A DNA stretch of 64,000 nt from UBA6220 sp041650375 (GTDB lineage Bacteria; Patescibacteriota; Minisyncoccia; Minisyncoccales; Minisyncoccaceae), in contig JBAZLH010000001.1 of assembly GCA_041650375.1 (NCBI GenBank), forward strand, positions 1-64,000. The letters are read 5' to 3'. Each line of letters begins with the position of its first letter. The stretch's first letter is position 1. Positions 17,812 through 26,130 of this stretch are shown here, piece after piece. The notes under the pieces were generated by a model that did not search any database, was not told the origin of the DNA, and saw only the letters and a program-made list of their open reading frames with translations. A program made the translations under genes and the position numbers.

Positions 17812-18111
17812 TTATAATAACGCTTTCAGTTCAGATTCGCTAAATCCGCTGATTACGAATTGTCCGCTGTCAACAACAACAGTCGGGAAGGAAGTGCTGC
17901 CCGGAGCGTATTTCCACATATCTTTGTAGGCTTCTTCTTGTTCTTCTTTGTCTAATGAGTCCACATTGATATAGCTGTATTGCAGCCCCATTTTGTTGAG
18001 CAAATCTTTGGTTTTATCGCACCAGATGCAAGTGTCATCGCTTAAAGAAAAAACCATTACGTCTTTTTTTCGTGTGCCGGGAATGGTTTGTATTTTTGAT
18101 TTATATGACAT
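17812..18111 (-). CDS. Glutaredoxin-like thiol-disulfide protein
   Basis: The 99-residue protein has a thioredoxin fold with the redox motif CIWC (Cys28, Cys31) and the cis-proline in SFPTVVV (Pro76), followed by the family-typical GF motif and C-terminal helix. It should reduce disulfides or glutathionylated proteins in the cytoplasm; without a glutathione system the reductant is unclear. It could support the MsrA/MsrB repair genes 2.3 kb away, but that link is inference. Confidence 0.9.
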   Translation of the reverse strand: MSYKSKIQTIPGTRKKDVMVFSLSDDTCIWCDKTKDLLNKMGLQYSYINVDSLDKEEQEEAYKDMWKYAPGSTSFPTVVVDSGQFVISGFSESELKALL

Positions 18112-18239
18112 AATTTAATTATTACTATTTGCTAATATAATTATTTTAACCCGTCCTTGTTTCGCGGTCAATTATTTTTGTAAACAAAAATGCCGAATAA
18201 TAAATATTGGCATTGTTAAAAAAAGAGCTAAATAAAAAA

Positions 18240-19109
18240 TTAAGTGTTTTGCGCCCGCCACTGTTGGAACCAGGCAAATCCCGGAGAATTGCTTTGCGAC
18301 CAAATCGCGTAATAAGGGACAACTTCCAGGTTTGGCTTAAGCAGTTTAAGCGATTTTATCACTTTTTCCATGGCTTTTATTTGCGCTGCCGGCGGGACGT
18401 TGTTGGTGTCGGCGTAATCACCCATAAGCAGAATGCCTATGCTTCGGCGATTAATGTCCCAATTATTGGCAAACCAACCGGTTTCATCCAATTCAATGCC
18501 TTTTACTATCCGTCCATCCGGATAAATAAAGAAATGATACGGCAGAAAGGTTTCTTTGCCATTGCGCATATGTCCGGAATGAGGGGGCAGGCCTTTCACA
18601 AAGGGTTCTTTGTTGTTGGAGTTGTATCGTTTCACGTAAAGCGATTCGTAGCAAGCCACGTCAATTTCTTCCACGGTCACATTAGCCGGGCCTTGGGAAT
18701 CGCGGATAACAACCATATCAAAGGGAAGGCGGTCTGCGTCCCAGTCTACCCACCAATAACTGCCTACAATTTTAATGTATTGCAGTCCGTCCGGCAGAGT
18801 GGCCTGAATGTAGGGCGTTGGGTCAATTTGCGCCTTTGCGTAATAATACGGCTTTTTATTTACGACAATTGTTCCAACATAACTCGTGGGATTTTTAGCC
18901 TTATTTAAGAGGTAGCTGCTTGGCGTTGGTTTTTCCTTGGCCGGCAGAATAATGGGAGCTTTAGTTGGGTAAGCATTTGTTGTAAATCTTTCAGTATTCC
19001 AGCCGGTAGATTGGCTGTATGCCGCTACTGTGCTTGCTGTTGCCGTGCCAATCAGGCAAACAACGCAGAAAATGGCGATTAAGCCAAGAGTGATTTTTTT
19101 CGTTTCCAT
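18240..19109 (-). CDS. Secreted PGRP/amidase-fold protein
   Basis: The protein is 289 residues from the ATG at 19109, chosen because GAGGTG lies five bases upstream and it opens a clear signal peptide (METKKITLGL ... ATA). Residues about 128-256 resemble the N-acetylmuramoyl-L-alanine amidase/peptidoglycan recognition fold: YHFFIYPDGRI (191-201), then SIGILLMGDY (223-232) and a PPAAQ helix. The usual first zinc His (IVIHH-type motif) is replaced here by VVIRDSQG, and the second expected His position near GWFANN is not His. It may bind peptidoglycan without cleaving it. A role against host or own wall is speculation. Confidence 0.75.
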   Translation of the reverse strand: METKKITLGLIAIFCVVCLIGTATASTVAAYSQSTGWNTERFTTNAYPTKAPIILPAKEKPTPSSYLLNKAKNPTSYVGTIVVNKKPYYYAKAQIDPTPYIQATLPDGLQYIKIVGSYWWVDWDADRLPFDMVVIRDSQGPANVTVEEIDVACYESLYVKRYNSNNKEPFVKGLPPHSGHMRNGKETFLPYHFFIYPDGRIVKGIELDETGWFANNWDINRRSIGILLMGDYADTNNVPPAAQIKAMEKVIKSLKLLKPNLEVVPYYAIWSQSNSPGFAWFQQWRAQNT

Positions 19110-19262
19110 CACCTCAATTTGAAAGGAACAATAATTAATTTCGGGAACGTGTCCCATAGTAATGCTTTATATGTTTTTACTTATTTTGTCAAACATTCGG
19201 CTTTATTTAATAATTAATTTTTATTATAATAATAAAAACTAAACAACATAAATAATATTGAT

Positions 19263-20381
19263 ATGGCAAACGAAGCAAAAAAATGGATAAGCAAATTAAT
19301 CGCGCCAACCGGGATTACTGTCAATGGTTCCAATCCGTGGGACATCGAAGTCCTTAACGAGGACTTGTATGGGCGGATATTGAGCCAGGGTTCCTTGGGT
19401 TTGGGCGAAGCGTATATGGATGGTTGGTGGGATTGCGATAAGCTGGATGAATTTTTTTATCGAGTGCTTTCCAATAAATTGGAAGAGCGGATTGGAATTT
19501 CTTTGCCTTTGGTTTGGAATTATCTCCGTTCCAATCTTTTTAATATGCAATCAATTAGCAAGGCTTATGAGGTGGGGGAGAGGCATTATGATACGGGCAA
19601 TGACTTATTCATTGCCATGCTCGGTAAAACCATGGCTTACAGTTGCGGCTATTGGAAAAAGGCGAACAATTTAGACCAAGCCCAGGAAGCGAAGATGGAC
19701 TTGATTTGCCGTAAGCTTAATCTGCAGCCCGGGCAAAGAATTTTGGATATTGGCTGCGGCTGGGGCAGTTTTGCCAAATACGCGGCGAAAAATTACAAAG
19801 TCAGGGTGGTTGGCGTAACCGTTTCCAAAGAACAGGTTCAGTTGGCCGAAGAATTGTGTAAAGGTTTGCCCGTGGAGTTTCGTTTGGAAGATTACCGTGA
19901 TTTAAATGAAAAATTTGACCACATTGTTTCCGTGGGCATGATAGAGCATGTGGGGCATAAAAATTATAAAGAATATATGGAAGTTGCTAAGCGGTGTTTG
20001 AAAGATAACGGCTTATTTCTATTACACACAATCGGATCATTAAGGTCGGTCTCCGGCACGGATCCTTGGACTAATAAATATATATTTCCGAATGGCATGC
20101 TTCCGTCATTAAAACAAATATCGTCCGCGGCCGAGGGCTTGTTTGTAATAGAAGATTTGCATAATTTCGGAGCTGACTACGACAAAACTTTAATGGCTTG
20201 GCATAAAAACTTTGAAGCTTCTTGGCCGGAATTACAGCAAAATTACGGTAATAGGTTTTACAGGATGTGGCGATATTATTTATTATCTTGCGCAGCCGCG
20301 TTTCGGGCGCGTTCTATCCAATTATGGCAAATTGTTTTGTCTCCCAATGGCGTGCCCGGCGGTTATAATTCAATTCGTTGA
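19263..20381 (+). CDS. cfa: Cyclopropane-fatty-acyl-phospholipid synthase
   Basis: The 372-residue protein matches Cfa across its length. It has the SAM-binding motif LDIGCGWGSFAKYA (about 161-174), the upstream family motif YDTGNDLF, and VSVGMIEHVGHKNY. The enzyme adds a methylene bridge from SAM to unsaturated acyl chains of membrane phospholipids. It is followed after about 5 bases by msrB-msrA on the same strand, so an envelope or oxidative stress operon is likely. Confidence 0.95.
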   Translation: MANEAKKWISKLIAPTGITVNGSNPWDIEVLNEDLYGRILSQGSLGLGEAYMDGWWDCDKLDEFFYRVLSNKLEERIGISLPLVWNYLRSNLFNMQSISKAYEVGERHYDTGNDLFIAMLGKTMAYSCGYWKKANNLDQAQEAKMDLICRKLNLQPGQRILDIGCGWGSFAKYAAKNYKVRVVGVTVSKEQVQLAEELCKGLPVEFRLEDYRDLNEKFDHIVSVGMIEHVGHKNYKEYMEVAKRCLKDNGLFLLHTIGSLRSVSGTDPWTNKYIFPNGMLPSLKQISSAAEGLFVIEDLHNFGADYDKTLMAWHKNFEASWPELQQNYGNRFYRMWRYYLLSCAAAFRARSIQLWQIVLSPNGVPGGYNSIR

Positions 20382-20385
20382 ACAT

Positions 20386-20778
20386 ATGATTAAAAAAATA
20401 TTTAAGACAGAAGAAGAATGGAAAAAAGTTTTAACCCCGGAGCAATATAGCGTGATGCGAGGAGAGGGGACTGAGCCGGCTTTTACGTGCGCTTTGGAAA
20501 ACTTAAGCAGCGGAATTTTTTATTGCGCGGCTTGCGATTTGCCATTATTTACCACGGGCGCTAAATTTGAATCCGGCACGGGTTGGCCGAGTTTTTTTAT
20601 GCCAATTAATCTGGAAAATTTGGAAGAAAAATCAGATAGCTCTTTTGGTATGCAGCGGACAGCGGTTGCTTGCGCCAGGTGCGGATCGCATTTGGGCCAC
20701 GTATTTAATGACGGACCGGCGCCAACCGGCAAACGTTATTGCATGAACGGAATCGCCCTTAATTTTAAAAAGGAATGA
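20386..20778 (+). CDS. msrB: Peptide methionine (R)-S-oxide reductase
   Basis: The protein is 130 residues from the ATG at 20386. An in-frame ATG upstream exists but lies inside cfa and adds no family sequence. The zinc-binding pairs are Cys47/Cys50 and Cys96/Cys99, and the catalytic Cys119 lies in RYCMNG. It reduces the R form of methionine sulfoxide. The stop codon overlaps the msrA start (ATGA), so the two are translationally coupled. Confidence 0.96.
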   Translation: MIKKIFKTEEEWKKVLTPEQYSVMRGEGTEPAFTCALENLSSGIFYCAACDLPLFTTGAKFESGTGWPSFFMPINLENLEEKSDSSFGMQRTAVACARCGSHLGHVFNDGPAPTGKRYCMNGIALNFKKE

Positions 20779-21317
20779 TTAGTAAAAATATTATGGAAAC
20801 AGCTTATTTCGGAGGAGGATGTTTTTGGGGAATAGAAGCGGCTTTTTTGCGCGTGAAAGGCGTGCAGTCGGTTGCCTCCGGCTATTCGGGTGGCGCAATA
20901 GAAAATCCTACCTATGAACAAGTGAGCAGTGGCTTAACCGGACACGCGGAAACAGTCCAAATTAAGTTTGATCCTGCTGTTATCAAATACGAAGACTTAT
21001 TGCGTATTTTCTTTTTAATCCACGATCCAACCACTTTAAACCGCCAAGGCGTGGATATCGGTTCGCAATATCGTTCAATTATTTTTTACGAAAACGAAGA
21101 GCAAAAGAAAATTATTGAAAAAGTTATCGAAGAATTATCAAGTGGCGATATGGATAAAGGCAAAAAAATTGTTACCGAAATTGAACCCTTTGCCGCCTTT
21201 TATCCGGCTGAAGAATATCATCAGGATTATTTTAATAAAAATCCGGGCCAAGCGCCCGGGACATGTCTTGCCAAGTTGAATAAAATAAAAGAAAATTTCC
21301 CCGAGTATTATATTTAA
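20775..21317 (+). CDS. msrA: Peptide methionine (S)-S-oxide reductase
   Basis: The 180-residue protein has the catalytic motif GGCFWG (Cys16) and the expected family blocks GYSGG, HAETVQ, FFLIHDPTTLNRQG and DIGSQYRS. It reduces the S form of methionine sulfoxide, complementing MsrB. AGGA lies four bases before the ATG; a second ATG 18 bases later is possible. The last four bases overlap the convergent ZIP transporter gene. Confidence 0.96.
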   Translation: MISKNIMETAYFGGGCFWGIEAAFLRVKGVQSVASGYSGGAIENPTYEQVSSGLTGHAETVQIKFDPAVIKYEDLLRIFFLIHDPTTLNRQGVDIGSQYRSIIFYENEEQKKIIEKVIEELSSGDMDKGKKIVTEIEPFAAFYPAEEYHQDYFNKNPGQAPGTCLAKLNKIKENFPEYYI

Positions 21318-22045
21318 ACAAAGCGGCTGATTAAAAAAATAAAAATTACTCCGGCAATTGTAAGCCCGATTAATTTCAGGGAGCTGTTTTTGCTGTGCGC
21401 TTCGGGCAAGATATCGCTGGCGCCGATATATAACAAGAAGCCGGCAAAAAATCCAAGGTAAATCGTTAGCGCGAAAGGAGAAAATACAATAAATAGGGTA
21501 GAGGCGGCGCCGAGTACGGGCGCAATCGCGTCTATCAACAAAAAGACTAGGGCTTTTTTTTCGGTATTTTTGTGCGTTAACATTAAAGTTACGGTATTCA
21601 TTCCGTCCGTGAAGTCGTGCGAAATTACGGCAATGGCGACTAAGACTCCCACAGCCGGGTTTATCTGAAAGCCTAAGCCGATTCCCATACCATCCATAAA
21701 ACTGTGTCCGGCTAAAGCCAGGGCGGAAAGAACTCCCACTTGCGGGTGCTTATGTTCCGCGTATTCATCTTCGTGGGCGTGGTGGATTAGAATCGTTTTT
21801 TCCAAGATATGGAAAATTAAAAATCCAGCTACGAGCGCAACCATTACTTGCGTGGGATTAAAACCATAAGCGTTTATTTGGCTTATTATTTCCGGAAAAA
21901 TATCAAAAAAGATTACGCCCAAAATCACGCCGGCCGTGAAGCCCATTATCAAATGTAATTTATTTTTCAGTTTAACCGCCAAAAGCCCGCCCGCGAGGGT
22001 GGAGAAAAAAGTTATTAGGGAAAAAAGTATTATTTGCGGATTCAT
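21314..22045 (-). CDS. ZIP family metal transporter
   Basis: The 243-residue membrane protein has about eight hydrophobic segments. The metal-binding signatures of ZIP proteins appear in HSFMDGMGIGLGF and HDFTDGMNTV. A His-rich loop (HHAHEDEYAEHKH) lies in the middle, as usual for the family. It would import Zn2+ or another divalent metal. It is transcribed towards msrA, and no regulator is visible nearby. Confidence 0.93.
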   Translation of the reverse strand: MNPQIILFSLITFFSTLAGGLLAVKLKNKLHLIMGFTAGVILGVIFFDIFPEIISQINAYGFNPTQVMVALVAGFLIFHILEKTILIHHAHEDEYAEHKHPQVGVLSALALAGHSFMDGMGIGLGFQINPAVGVLVAIAVISHDFTDGMNTVTLMLTHKNTEKKALVFLLIDAIAPVLGAASTLFIVFSPFALTIYLGFFAGFLLYIGASDILPEAHSKNSSLKLIGLTIAGVIFIFLISRFV

Positions 22046-22142
22046 GTTTGTGTTGAATCTATTTTAACAAAAAATCAAAATAATTGAAACCGGGTTTTAA
22101 TCGTGTTAAAATAACCATAATATTTAAATAAATTCCAATATT

Positions 22143-23981
22143 TTGAGAAAAGAAAAGCAGAAAATAAAAAATGGGCTGCCATTCGGTAAAATGCTCATAA
22201 GGTTGCGGGAAATGTACCGCCCGTTTTTGGGCGTTATTTTTGTTATTTTTTTCTTCCTTCTCTTACAGCAAGCGATTGCTTTAATCGGCCCGTTTATTTA
22301 CGGAAAAATTATTGATGGGATAGTGCAAGGCAAGGCGTTTCAAGAAGTAATAACATTGTGTTTGGTTTCGCTTGGTATTTTTTTGCTTAACGATATAGTC
22401 ATCCATTATTACGAAGATAAGATAGAAATTCAAAAGTTTGATTTTGATGTCAGGAAAGTTGTTGCCCAAAAAACTTTGGATAAATTATTTACTTTTTCCA
22501 TCGGCCAGCACGAAAATCAAAATTCGGGAATAAAAAAGAGCATCGTTGACCGGGGGCAGAATGCCTTGAATGAAATCGCCACAATCCTCATTTATCAGAT
22601 TTTTCCCATGTTTTTGCAAATTTTCGTGACAATAATCGCCCTAACGATTCTTGCTCCGGTCCTAGGTTTGATTATTTTTATCGGAGTGGTTGTTTATGTT
22701 TTGGTTACTCTTTATAGCAGCAAAATTTTCGGGAAAGAAATGGGTAACTTGCAAGAGATGTATGTGGAGTCAGACAAAAAACAATCCGAATTTTTAAGAA
22801 ACGCTTCATTGGTTAAAATGAACGCCAAAGAGAAAGAAGTAATCAAAGATTACGACAATAATTTGGAGGGCGTGAATAAAACCGCTAAAAATATTTGGCT
22901 AAGGTTTATCAGGTTTTTCCAAATCCGAAGCGTTGTTTCCGACACAGCTAGAATAGCGGTGTTGTTGGTTGGCATTTGGCTTGTTTATCAAAAAGTTTAT
23001 ACCCCCGGTTTTTTGGTGATAATTTTATCTTGGTCTTCCAACGCTTTTGACAGAATTGTGATGCTTGGATATCTGCAAAGGCGTTTATTGGAATTGTATT
23101 CCGCCATCAAAGTTTATTTTGAATTATTGGATATGGAACCGGCCATCAAAGAAATAAAAAATCCGATTGTTCTCAAAGAAATCAAAGGGAACATTGTTTA
23201 CGAAAATGTATCTTTCCGATATCCGTCCAGGGAAGAGCCGAATGAGGGTATTAAAAATTTAAAAAAAATTAAACCAAAAGAAACAGAATCAACTTTTCGC
23301 AACGTTAGCCTTTCAATTAAGGCCGGGGAGAAGGTGGCGATTGTGGGGCACTCCGGCGCGGGCAAATCATCTTTGGTTCAATTGCTGGTTAGGGCGTATG
23401 ATCCAAGTAAGGGAAAAATTTTAATAGACGGCCATGATTTAAAAGATTTATCTTTGGAAAGTTATCGCTCTTCTTTGGGAGTGGTGCCGCAAGACGTTTC
23501 TCTTTTTGATAACACCTTGCGTTATAATATTCTTTTCGGAGCCAAAGGAGAAATTACGGACAAACAATTAAATGAAGCGGTTAAAATGGCGCGAGTAGAT
23601 AATTTTTTGAAAAATTTGGAAAAAGGATTGGACACTTTAATAGGCGAGCGGGGCGTAAAATTATCCGGAGGAGAAAGGCAAAGAGTGGGCATTGCCCGGG
23701 CTTTGGTTAAAAACCCGGCTATCCTTGTTTTTGACGAAGCCACATCCAGCTTAGATGTGGAAAATGAAGCCTTGATTCGCGAATCTATTAACACCGCGTC
23801 CAAGGGCCGAACAACTATAATTATCGCGCATCGCTTATCCACGATTAAGGATGCTGACAAGATTATTGTTTTGGAAAAAGGCAAGGTGATTGGCGAAGGC
23901 AAGCACGCAACGCTTTTAAAAACTTGCGAGCCGTATAAAAAAATGATTAATATCCAAACCGTAATAGTTGGAGGCAATTAA
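22143..23981 (+). CDS. ABC transporter, fused membrane and ATPase domains
   Basis: The 612-residue half-transporter has an ABC type-1 membrane domain (about 20-330, five to six helices) and a nucleotide-binding domain with Walker A GHSGAGKSS, signature LSGGERQR, Walker B ILVFDEATSSLD and the H-loop AHRLST. Family members export lipids, peptides or drugs as dimers; the substrate here is unknown. The start is a TTG at 22143, chosen because it gives the fuller N-terminus; an ATG at 22191 is the alternative. A Lys-rich insert of about 15 residues precedes the Walker A region. Confidence 0.92.
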   Translation: MRKEKQKIKNGLPFGKMLIRLREMYRPFLGVIFVIFFFLLLQQAIALIGPFIYGKIIDGIVQGKAFQEVITLCLVSLGIFLLNDIVIHYYEDKIEIQKFDFDVRKVVAQKTLDKLFTFSIGQHENQNSGIKKSIVDRGQNALNEIATILIYQIFPMFLQIFVTIIALTILAPVLGLIIFIGVVVYVLVTLYSSKIFGKEMGNLQEMYVESDKKQSEFLRNASLVKMNAKEKEVIKDYDNNLEGVNKTAKNIWLRFIRFFQIRSVVSDTARIAVLLVGIWLVYQKVYTPGFLVIILSWSSNAFDRIVMLGYLQRRLLELYSAIKVYFELLDMEPAIKEIKNPIVLKEIKGNIVYENVSFRYPSREEPNEGIKNLKKIKPKETESTFRNVSLSIKAGEKVAIVGHSGAGKSSLVQLLVRAYDPSKGKILIDGHDLKDLSLESYRSSLGVVPQDVSLFDNTLRYNILFGAKGEITDKQLNEAVKMARVDNFLKNLEKGLDTLIGERGVKLSGGERQRVGIARALVKNPAILVFDEATSSLDVENEALIRESINTASKGRTTIIIAHRLSTIKDADKIIVLEKGKVIGEGKHATLLKTCEPYKKMINIQTVIVGGN

Positions 23982-24068
23982 TTTAAAGGATTGGCGCTAT
24001 TTAAAGATAATTAAATTAGTATTATAATATAAGCAATAGAATAATTAACCTAATAATTAAAAAATTAT

Positions 24069-25205
24069 ATGTCTAAAAAAATCTTTGTAGGTTTATTGGT
24101 TGCGTTTTTTAGCTTGCCATTGGTTTTTGTGTCGGCTATGACCGTGAAAGAAGGCCAAAACATTAACCTGGCGAAAGGGGAAACCATTAATGACTCGGTA
24201 TTTTTAGCCGGCAGCAATATTACCGTGAACAGTGATGTTTCCGGAGATATCTTTGTGTTTGGCCAAAAAATATATATTAATGGCAATGTTGATGGCGATA
24301 TTATCGGCGCCGGGCAATCAATAGTTGTTGCCGGCAATGTTACCGGTAGCGTGAGAATGGCCGGCCAGAACATAGAATTAAAAAGTCGGGTGGAGAGGTC
24401 TGCTTCCATCGCCGGGCAAGACATACTTTTAAGCGAGAATTCTTTTATCGGCCGAGATGCTTTGTTAGCGGCTGAAACAATGAATATTAACGGTACCGTT
24501 ATGGGCAATGTAAATGCGGCTGGTTCCATACTTAATATTAGCGGCAGGGTTAAAAATATTAATTTTTATTCCAGCATGGGAGCGGATGCTAACACGGGAT
24601 TATTTTTAACTCCGGCAACGGTTGTTTCCGGCAATATCAGCTACAATGCTTTTGGGGAGATTAAGGGCGCCAGTCAAACTAATGTCTTGGGCACGATTAC
24701 GAAAACCGTTCCACAAGTAAAACAAAAAGCCACGCCCAAAGACGAGGCATTAGCCAAGGTGGGCTTTCTTGTAACCCTTCTTCTCACAACTTTGATTATT
24801 GTTTTGGTTGCGGGCAAAAAAGCTAAAGATATTGAGAAGATAATGGTGGAGAATGTTTGGAAATCATTTGGAATAGGATTTGGAGTTTTAATTTGCGCTC
24901 CAATTTTAGGCCTTATCTTGCTTATTACCGGTTTTGGCGCTTGGCTGGGCTTTATTTTAATCATTGCTTGGGTTTTAATGCTGGTCTTGGCAATGGTTTT
25001 AGCCAGCATTGCTTTCGGCCAATATTTGGAGAAAATATTGAAAAAAGATTTAAGAAATAACTTTTTGGTTTATTCTTTAATTGGCGCTTTGGTTGGCTAC
25101 ATTCTGTTGATAATTCCTTTTATCGGATTTTTCGCCGGATTGTTCGGCTTCTGTTGGGCGATTGGAGGAATGTCCTTAGGATTTTTGGAAAGCCGCAAGG
25201 AATAG
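24069..25205 (+). CDS. Bactofilin-like (polymer-forming) membrane protein
   Basis: The 378-residue protein has a signal peptide or N-terminal helix (about 5-23, ending VSA). A bactofilin-like beta-helix follows (about 30-215), made of repeated short strands of the type VSGDIFVFGQ, VDGDIIGAGQ and VTGSVRMAGQ. The C-terminal part has four hydrophobic segments (about 235-375). Bactofilins self-assemble into scaffolds; fused to a membrane module the repeat probably lies on the outer face. TATAAT at 24023-24028 may be its -10. A terminator follows. Confidence 0.85.
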   Translation: MSKKIFVGLLVAFFSLPLVFVSAMTVKEGQNINLAKGETINDSVFLAGSNITVNSDVSGDIFVFGQKIYINGNVDGDIIGAGQSIVVAGNVTGSVRMAGQNIELKSRVERSASIAGQDILLSENSFIGRDALLAAETMNINGTVMGNVNAAGSILNISGRVKNINFYSSMGADANTGLFLTPATVVSGNISYNAFGEIKGASQTNVLGTITKTVPQVKQKATPKDEALAKVGFLVTLLLTTLIIVLVAGKKAKDIEKIMVENVWKSFGIGFGVLICAPILGLILLITGFGAWLGFILIIAWVLMLVLAMVLASIAFGQYLEKILKKDLRNNFLVYSLIGALVGYILLIIPFIGFFAGLFGFCWAIGGMSLGFLESRKE

Positions 25206-25226
25206 GTTTAAATATTTGCTAAAACA

Positions 25227-25254
25227 AAACAGCCCGATTAAGGGCTGTTTTTTT
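25227..25254 (+). terminator. Rho-independent terminator
   Basis: AACAGCCC and GGGCTGTT with a short AT loop are followed by a T-run. It closes the bactofilin-like gene. Confidence 0.85.
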
Positions 25255-25318
25255 GATGGGTGACAACGGCACTGCTAAAGGATTGCTGTTTTCTAAATTC
25301 GCTATGCTTGATTAAAGG

Positions 25319-25366
25319 TGCGTCGGATTTTACTAAATCCGACGTCAATTAGCTCTCGCTAATTGA
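25319..25366. repeat. Paired palindrome unit near tRNA-His
   Basis: Two adjacent stem-loops: GCGTCGGATT / AATCCGACG, then CAATTAGC / GCTAATTG. The same pair recurs at 46134-46231, 48725-48770, 51175-51223 and 51232-51281. On the minus strand it lies 3' of tRNA-His, next to the motif GCGAATCTC, which resembles an element right arm. The whole 25256-25441 interval holds no gene. Confidence 0.75.
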
Positions 25367-25441
25367 GATTCGCTGTCAGGAGCATCTCGGAGGACACGTT
25401 TAAAACAAAAAACTCCGTAAAGGAGCGTTTTGTTTTAAGTG

Positions 25442-25513
25442 GGTGACTAACGGGATTCGAACCCGTACAAAGAGCTCCACAAACTCTTGTGCTGCCATTA
25501 CACCATAGCCACC
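25442..25513 (-). tRNA. tRNA-His(GTG)
   Basis: The anticodon loop TTGTGGA gives GTG. The gene encodes the extra G at position -1 opposite C73, typical of tRNA-His. The T-loop is TTCGAAT. It lies 7 bases downstream of tRNA-Arg(TCT) on the same strand, so the pair is co-transcribed. Confidence 0.95.
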
Positions 25514-25520
25514 ATGCCTG

Positions 25521-25594
25521 TGTCCCCGGCGCGAATCGAACGCACAACCTACGGATTAGAAGTCCGTCGCTCTGTCCTATTGAGCTACGGGGAC
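25521..25594 (-). tRNA. tRNA-Arg(TCT)
   Basis: The cloverleaf is complete with anticodon loop CTTCTAA (TCT) and acceptor GTCCCCG/CGGGGAC. CCA is not encoded. Confidence 0.95.
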
Positions 25595-25693
25595 GAGATA
25601 TATAAGTGATATCAAAAATTTGGCTAAAAATCAAGGTAAGTTAACAATTATTTTTGACGCAATGCCTTAAAAATGATATAAAAATACCTATGA

Positions 25694-25765
25694 CGGGGCA
25701 TAGTGAAACGGCTATCACGAGTCTTTTGGGAAGATTTATTCTGAGTTCGAATCTCAGTGCCCCGA
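25694..25765 (+). tRNA. tRNA-Pro(TGG)
   Basis: The anticodon loop TTTGGGA gives TGG. The acceptor CGGGGCA/TGCCCCG is followed by A73 and CCA is not encoded. It is the first of a pair with tRNA-Gly(TCC). Confidence 0.95.
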
Positions 25766-25786
25766 CAGAAAAATAGAATAAAATAA

Positions 25787-25860
25787 GCGGGTGTAGCTCA
25801 GTGGTAGAGCGACAGCCTTCCAAGTTGTATATGAGGGTTCGATTCCCTTCACCCGCTCCA
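25787..25860 (+). tRNA. tRNA-Gly(TCC)
   Basis: The anticodon loop CTTCCAA gives TCC. The acceptor GCGGGTG/CACCCGC is followed by T73 and an encoded CCA. A near-palindrome (25862-25902) and tandem structured elements follow. Confidence 0.95.
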
Positions 25861-25915
25861 TAATAATAACCAGCCGAACATTTGTTCGGGTAGGACATTA
25901 TTGATTGTTTCGGAA

Positions 25916-26008
25916 GAAGGGAATCGAACGCGGAGGCGCGACGGCGCCGAGCGGGGCCCGAGAAAAATTTTACCAAAGATTTATTCAAGGGCGGTTCCCG
26001 AAATTCAC
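25916..26008 (+). repeat. tRNA-linked structured element, first copy at tRNA-Gly
   Basis: The left arm GAAGGGAATCGAAC is an exact inverted copy of 14 bases of the tRNA-Gly T-arm. The core has hairpin 1 GGCGC-GACG-GCGCC and an AT-rich hairpin 2 with loop ACCA. The right arm (about 25990-26008) is a decayed direct copy of the tRNA 3' end. Confidence 0.8.
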
Positions 26009-26100
26009 ACGGAATCGAAGGCGGAGGGCTGACGAGCCCGAGCCGGGCCTGAGTAAAACTTCAGCAGAAGTTTATACGAACGCGATTCCCGTAATTTGCA
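26009..26100 (+). repeat. tRNA-linked structured element, second copy at tRNA-Gly
   Basis: The left arm CGGAATCGAA is followed by hairpin 1 GGGCT-GACG-AGCCC and hairpin 2 AAACTTC-AGCA-GAAGTTT closed by GTA/TAC. The right arm is CGCGATTCCC. It is in direct tandem with the previous copy. Confidence 0.8.
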
Positions 26101-26121
26101 CGGAATCGAACGCGATTCCCA
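26101..26121 (+). repeat. Core-less arm pair (CGGAATCGAA + CGCGATTCCC)
   Basis: A left arm is joined directly to a right arm with no core between them, right after the tandem copies and 10 bases before the next start codon. It may be an empty or collapsed site. Confidence 0.6.
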
Positions 26122-26130
26122 TAAATTTTT

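Noticed and set aside
18207..18908. 233-residue plus-strand frame
   Set aside because: It is antisense to the PGRP-like gene, which has a signal peptide, Shine-Dalgarno and family motifs.
25916..26121. CRISPR array
   Set aside because: The repeats are about 90 bp, few in number, built of hairpins and lack uniform spacers. No cas gene is present anywhere in the window.
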